The position numbers and the translations under genes are program-made. From ZC4RG20 sp964553875 (lineage in GTDB: Bacteria > Pseudomonadota > Gammaproteobacteria > Steroidobacterales > Rariloculaceae), in contig CAZKNH010000161.1 in the NCBI GenBank assembly GCA_964553875.1, forward strand, positions 1 through 8,087: a DNA stretch of 8,087 nt. The letters are read 5' to 3'. The notes under the pieces are model-generated. The model had not been told where the DNA came from. It was given only the letters and a program-made list of their open reading frames with translations, and searched no databases. Positions 7,521-8,087 of this stretch are shown piece after piece; the stretch's first letter is position 1, and every line of letters begins with the position of its first letter.

Positions 7521-8087
7521 ATGAAAGATCGAACGAACGCGCTCGCTCCATGCGCCCGCGGGCGGCTCATCGTGGTCGCCGCCGCGGTCGCCGTCGCATC
7601 GGCATGCTCGCCGCCGCCCCCGCGCAGCTACGACTTCTTTCTGAACGACAGCATTGCGCGGGACGGAACCCTCGCGCGCTGCGATCGCGATCCCGTTGCC
7701 GCGCAGACGGACATCGAATGCGCGAACGCGCGCCGCGCAGCGCTCGCGGTCCAGCTCGAAGAGGAGCGCGCGCGTCGCGAGGCGCTCGAGCGCGAGTCGG
7801 CCGCGAAGATCGAGGCGCTACGGCGCGCGTTCGAGGCGCAGCGCGCGCGCGAAGCGGCGGAAGCGCTGTCGATGGCGGGCAGCACGTCCGCGGCCGAGCT
7901 CGACACGGCGGAGGGCGATACGAACGCGGTGGAGGTCATCGATATCGATGCGGACATCGCGTCGACCGCCGTTCAATCCGTCGCCGATGTCGGAGCCGCG
8001 GCGACCGTCGACGCCGAGGATGAGCACGACCGAGCCGAGTCGAGCGCATCCGACTCCGCCGTGCCGCGTCCGTTCAAAGTCGATTGA
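7521..8087 (+). CDS. Small lipoprotein with coiled coil and acidic tail (EexN-like pattern)
   Basis: A 188-residue predicted lipoprotein of unknown role. A basic N-terminus and hydrophobic core (RLIVVAAAVAVASAC) end in a lipobox-like ASAC with C29 as the lipidated cysteine; alanine at -3 is acceptable but not ideal. SPPPP follows, then a small region with two cysteines (C54, C67) in CDRDPVAAQTDIECANARRA. That spacing and the 'ECANA' ending recall small EexN-family entry-exclusion lipoproteins, but this is a pattern resemblance only. From about residue 71 to 117 lies a highly charged Arg/Glu/Ala helix with coiled-coil character (QLEEERARREALERESAA). The rest is an acidic, low-complexity tail rich in Asp, Glu, Ala and Ser. 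There is no clear Shine-Dalgarno before the ATG. No conjugation genes are visible, so an exclusion role is not supported by context. It is separated from the ATPase gene by 100 bases; cotranscription is possible. Confidence 0.75.
   Translation: MKDRTNALAPCARGRLIVVAAAVAVASACSPPPPRSYDFFLNDSIARDGTLARCDRDPVAAQTDIECANARRAALAVQLEEERARREALERESAAKIEALRRAFEAQRAREAAEALSMAGSTSAAELDTAEGDTNAVEVIDIDADIASTAVQSVADVGAAATVDAEDEHDRAESSASDSAVPRPFKVD

Overview
The window is very GC-rich bacterial chromosome with strong G/C bias at third codon positions. IlvH, ProB, ProA and GlpD all look proteobacterial. The IlvH N-terminus aligns residue for residue with the E. coli protein, so I infer a high-GC, probably gammaproteobacterial host. 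No rRNA, tRNA, phage gene or transposase gene is visible.

Layout. (1) 1-335, minus strand: the 5' part of the acetolactate synthase catalytic subunit gene, cut by the window edge. (2) 336-492: a divergent control region. (3) 493-3477, plus strand: the acetolactate synthase regulatory subunit (ilvN/ilvH), then proB and proA. proB and proA overlap by ATGA, so this looks like one amino-acid biosynthesis operon covering the first branched-chain step and the first two proline steps. (4) 3493-3569: a compact array of three palindromic units at exact 32-base spacing. Its third copy runs into the next gene and supplies its GTG start. (5) 3558-5198, plus strand: FAD-dependent glycerol-3-phosphate dehydrogenase (glpD). 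(6) 5251-6197, minus strand: a RIO-like/lipopolysaccharide-kinase-like protein kinase followed by a conserved-looking 80-residue protein, convergent with glpD. (7) 6260-7420, plus strand: a P-loop ATPase of the AAA_35 type. It is divergent from the kinase and expressed from a clear sigma70-type promoter that predicts a leaderless or nearly leaderless mRNA. (8) 7521-8087, plus strand: a small lipoprotein with a coiled coil and an acidic tail, ending exactly at the window edge.

The left half is housekeeping metabolism. The best candidates for something less described are the palindromic array fused to the glpD start, the split and divergent arrangement of the two acetolactate synthase subunits, and the AAA_35 ATPase that ends just after a would-be membrane segment. 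I do not see a convincing new multi-gene system; the right half is a set of poorly characterised single genes.
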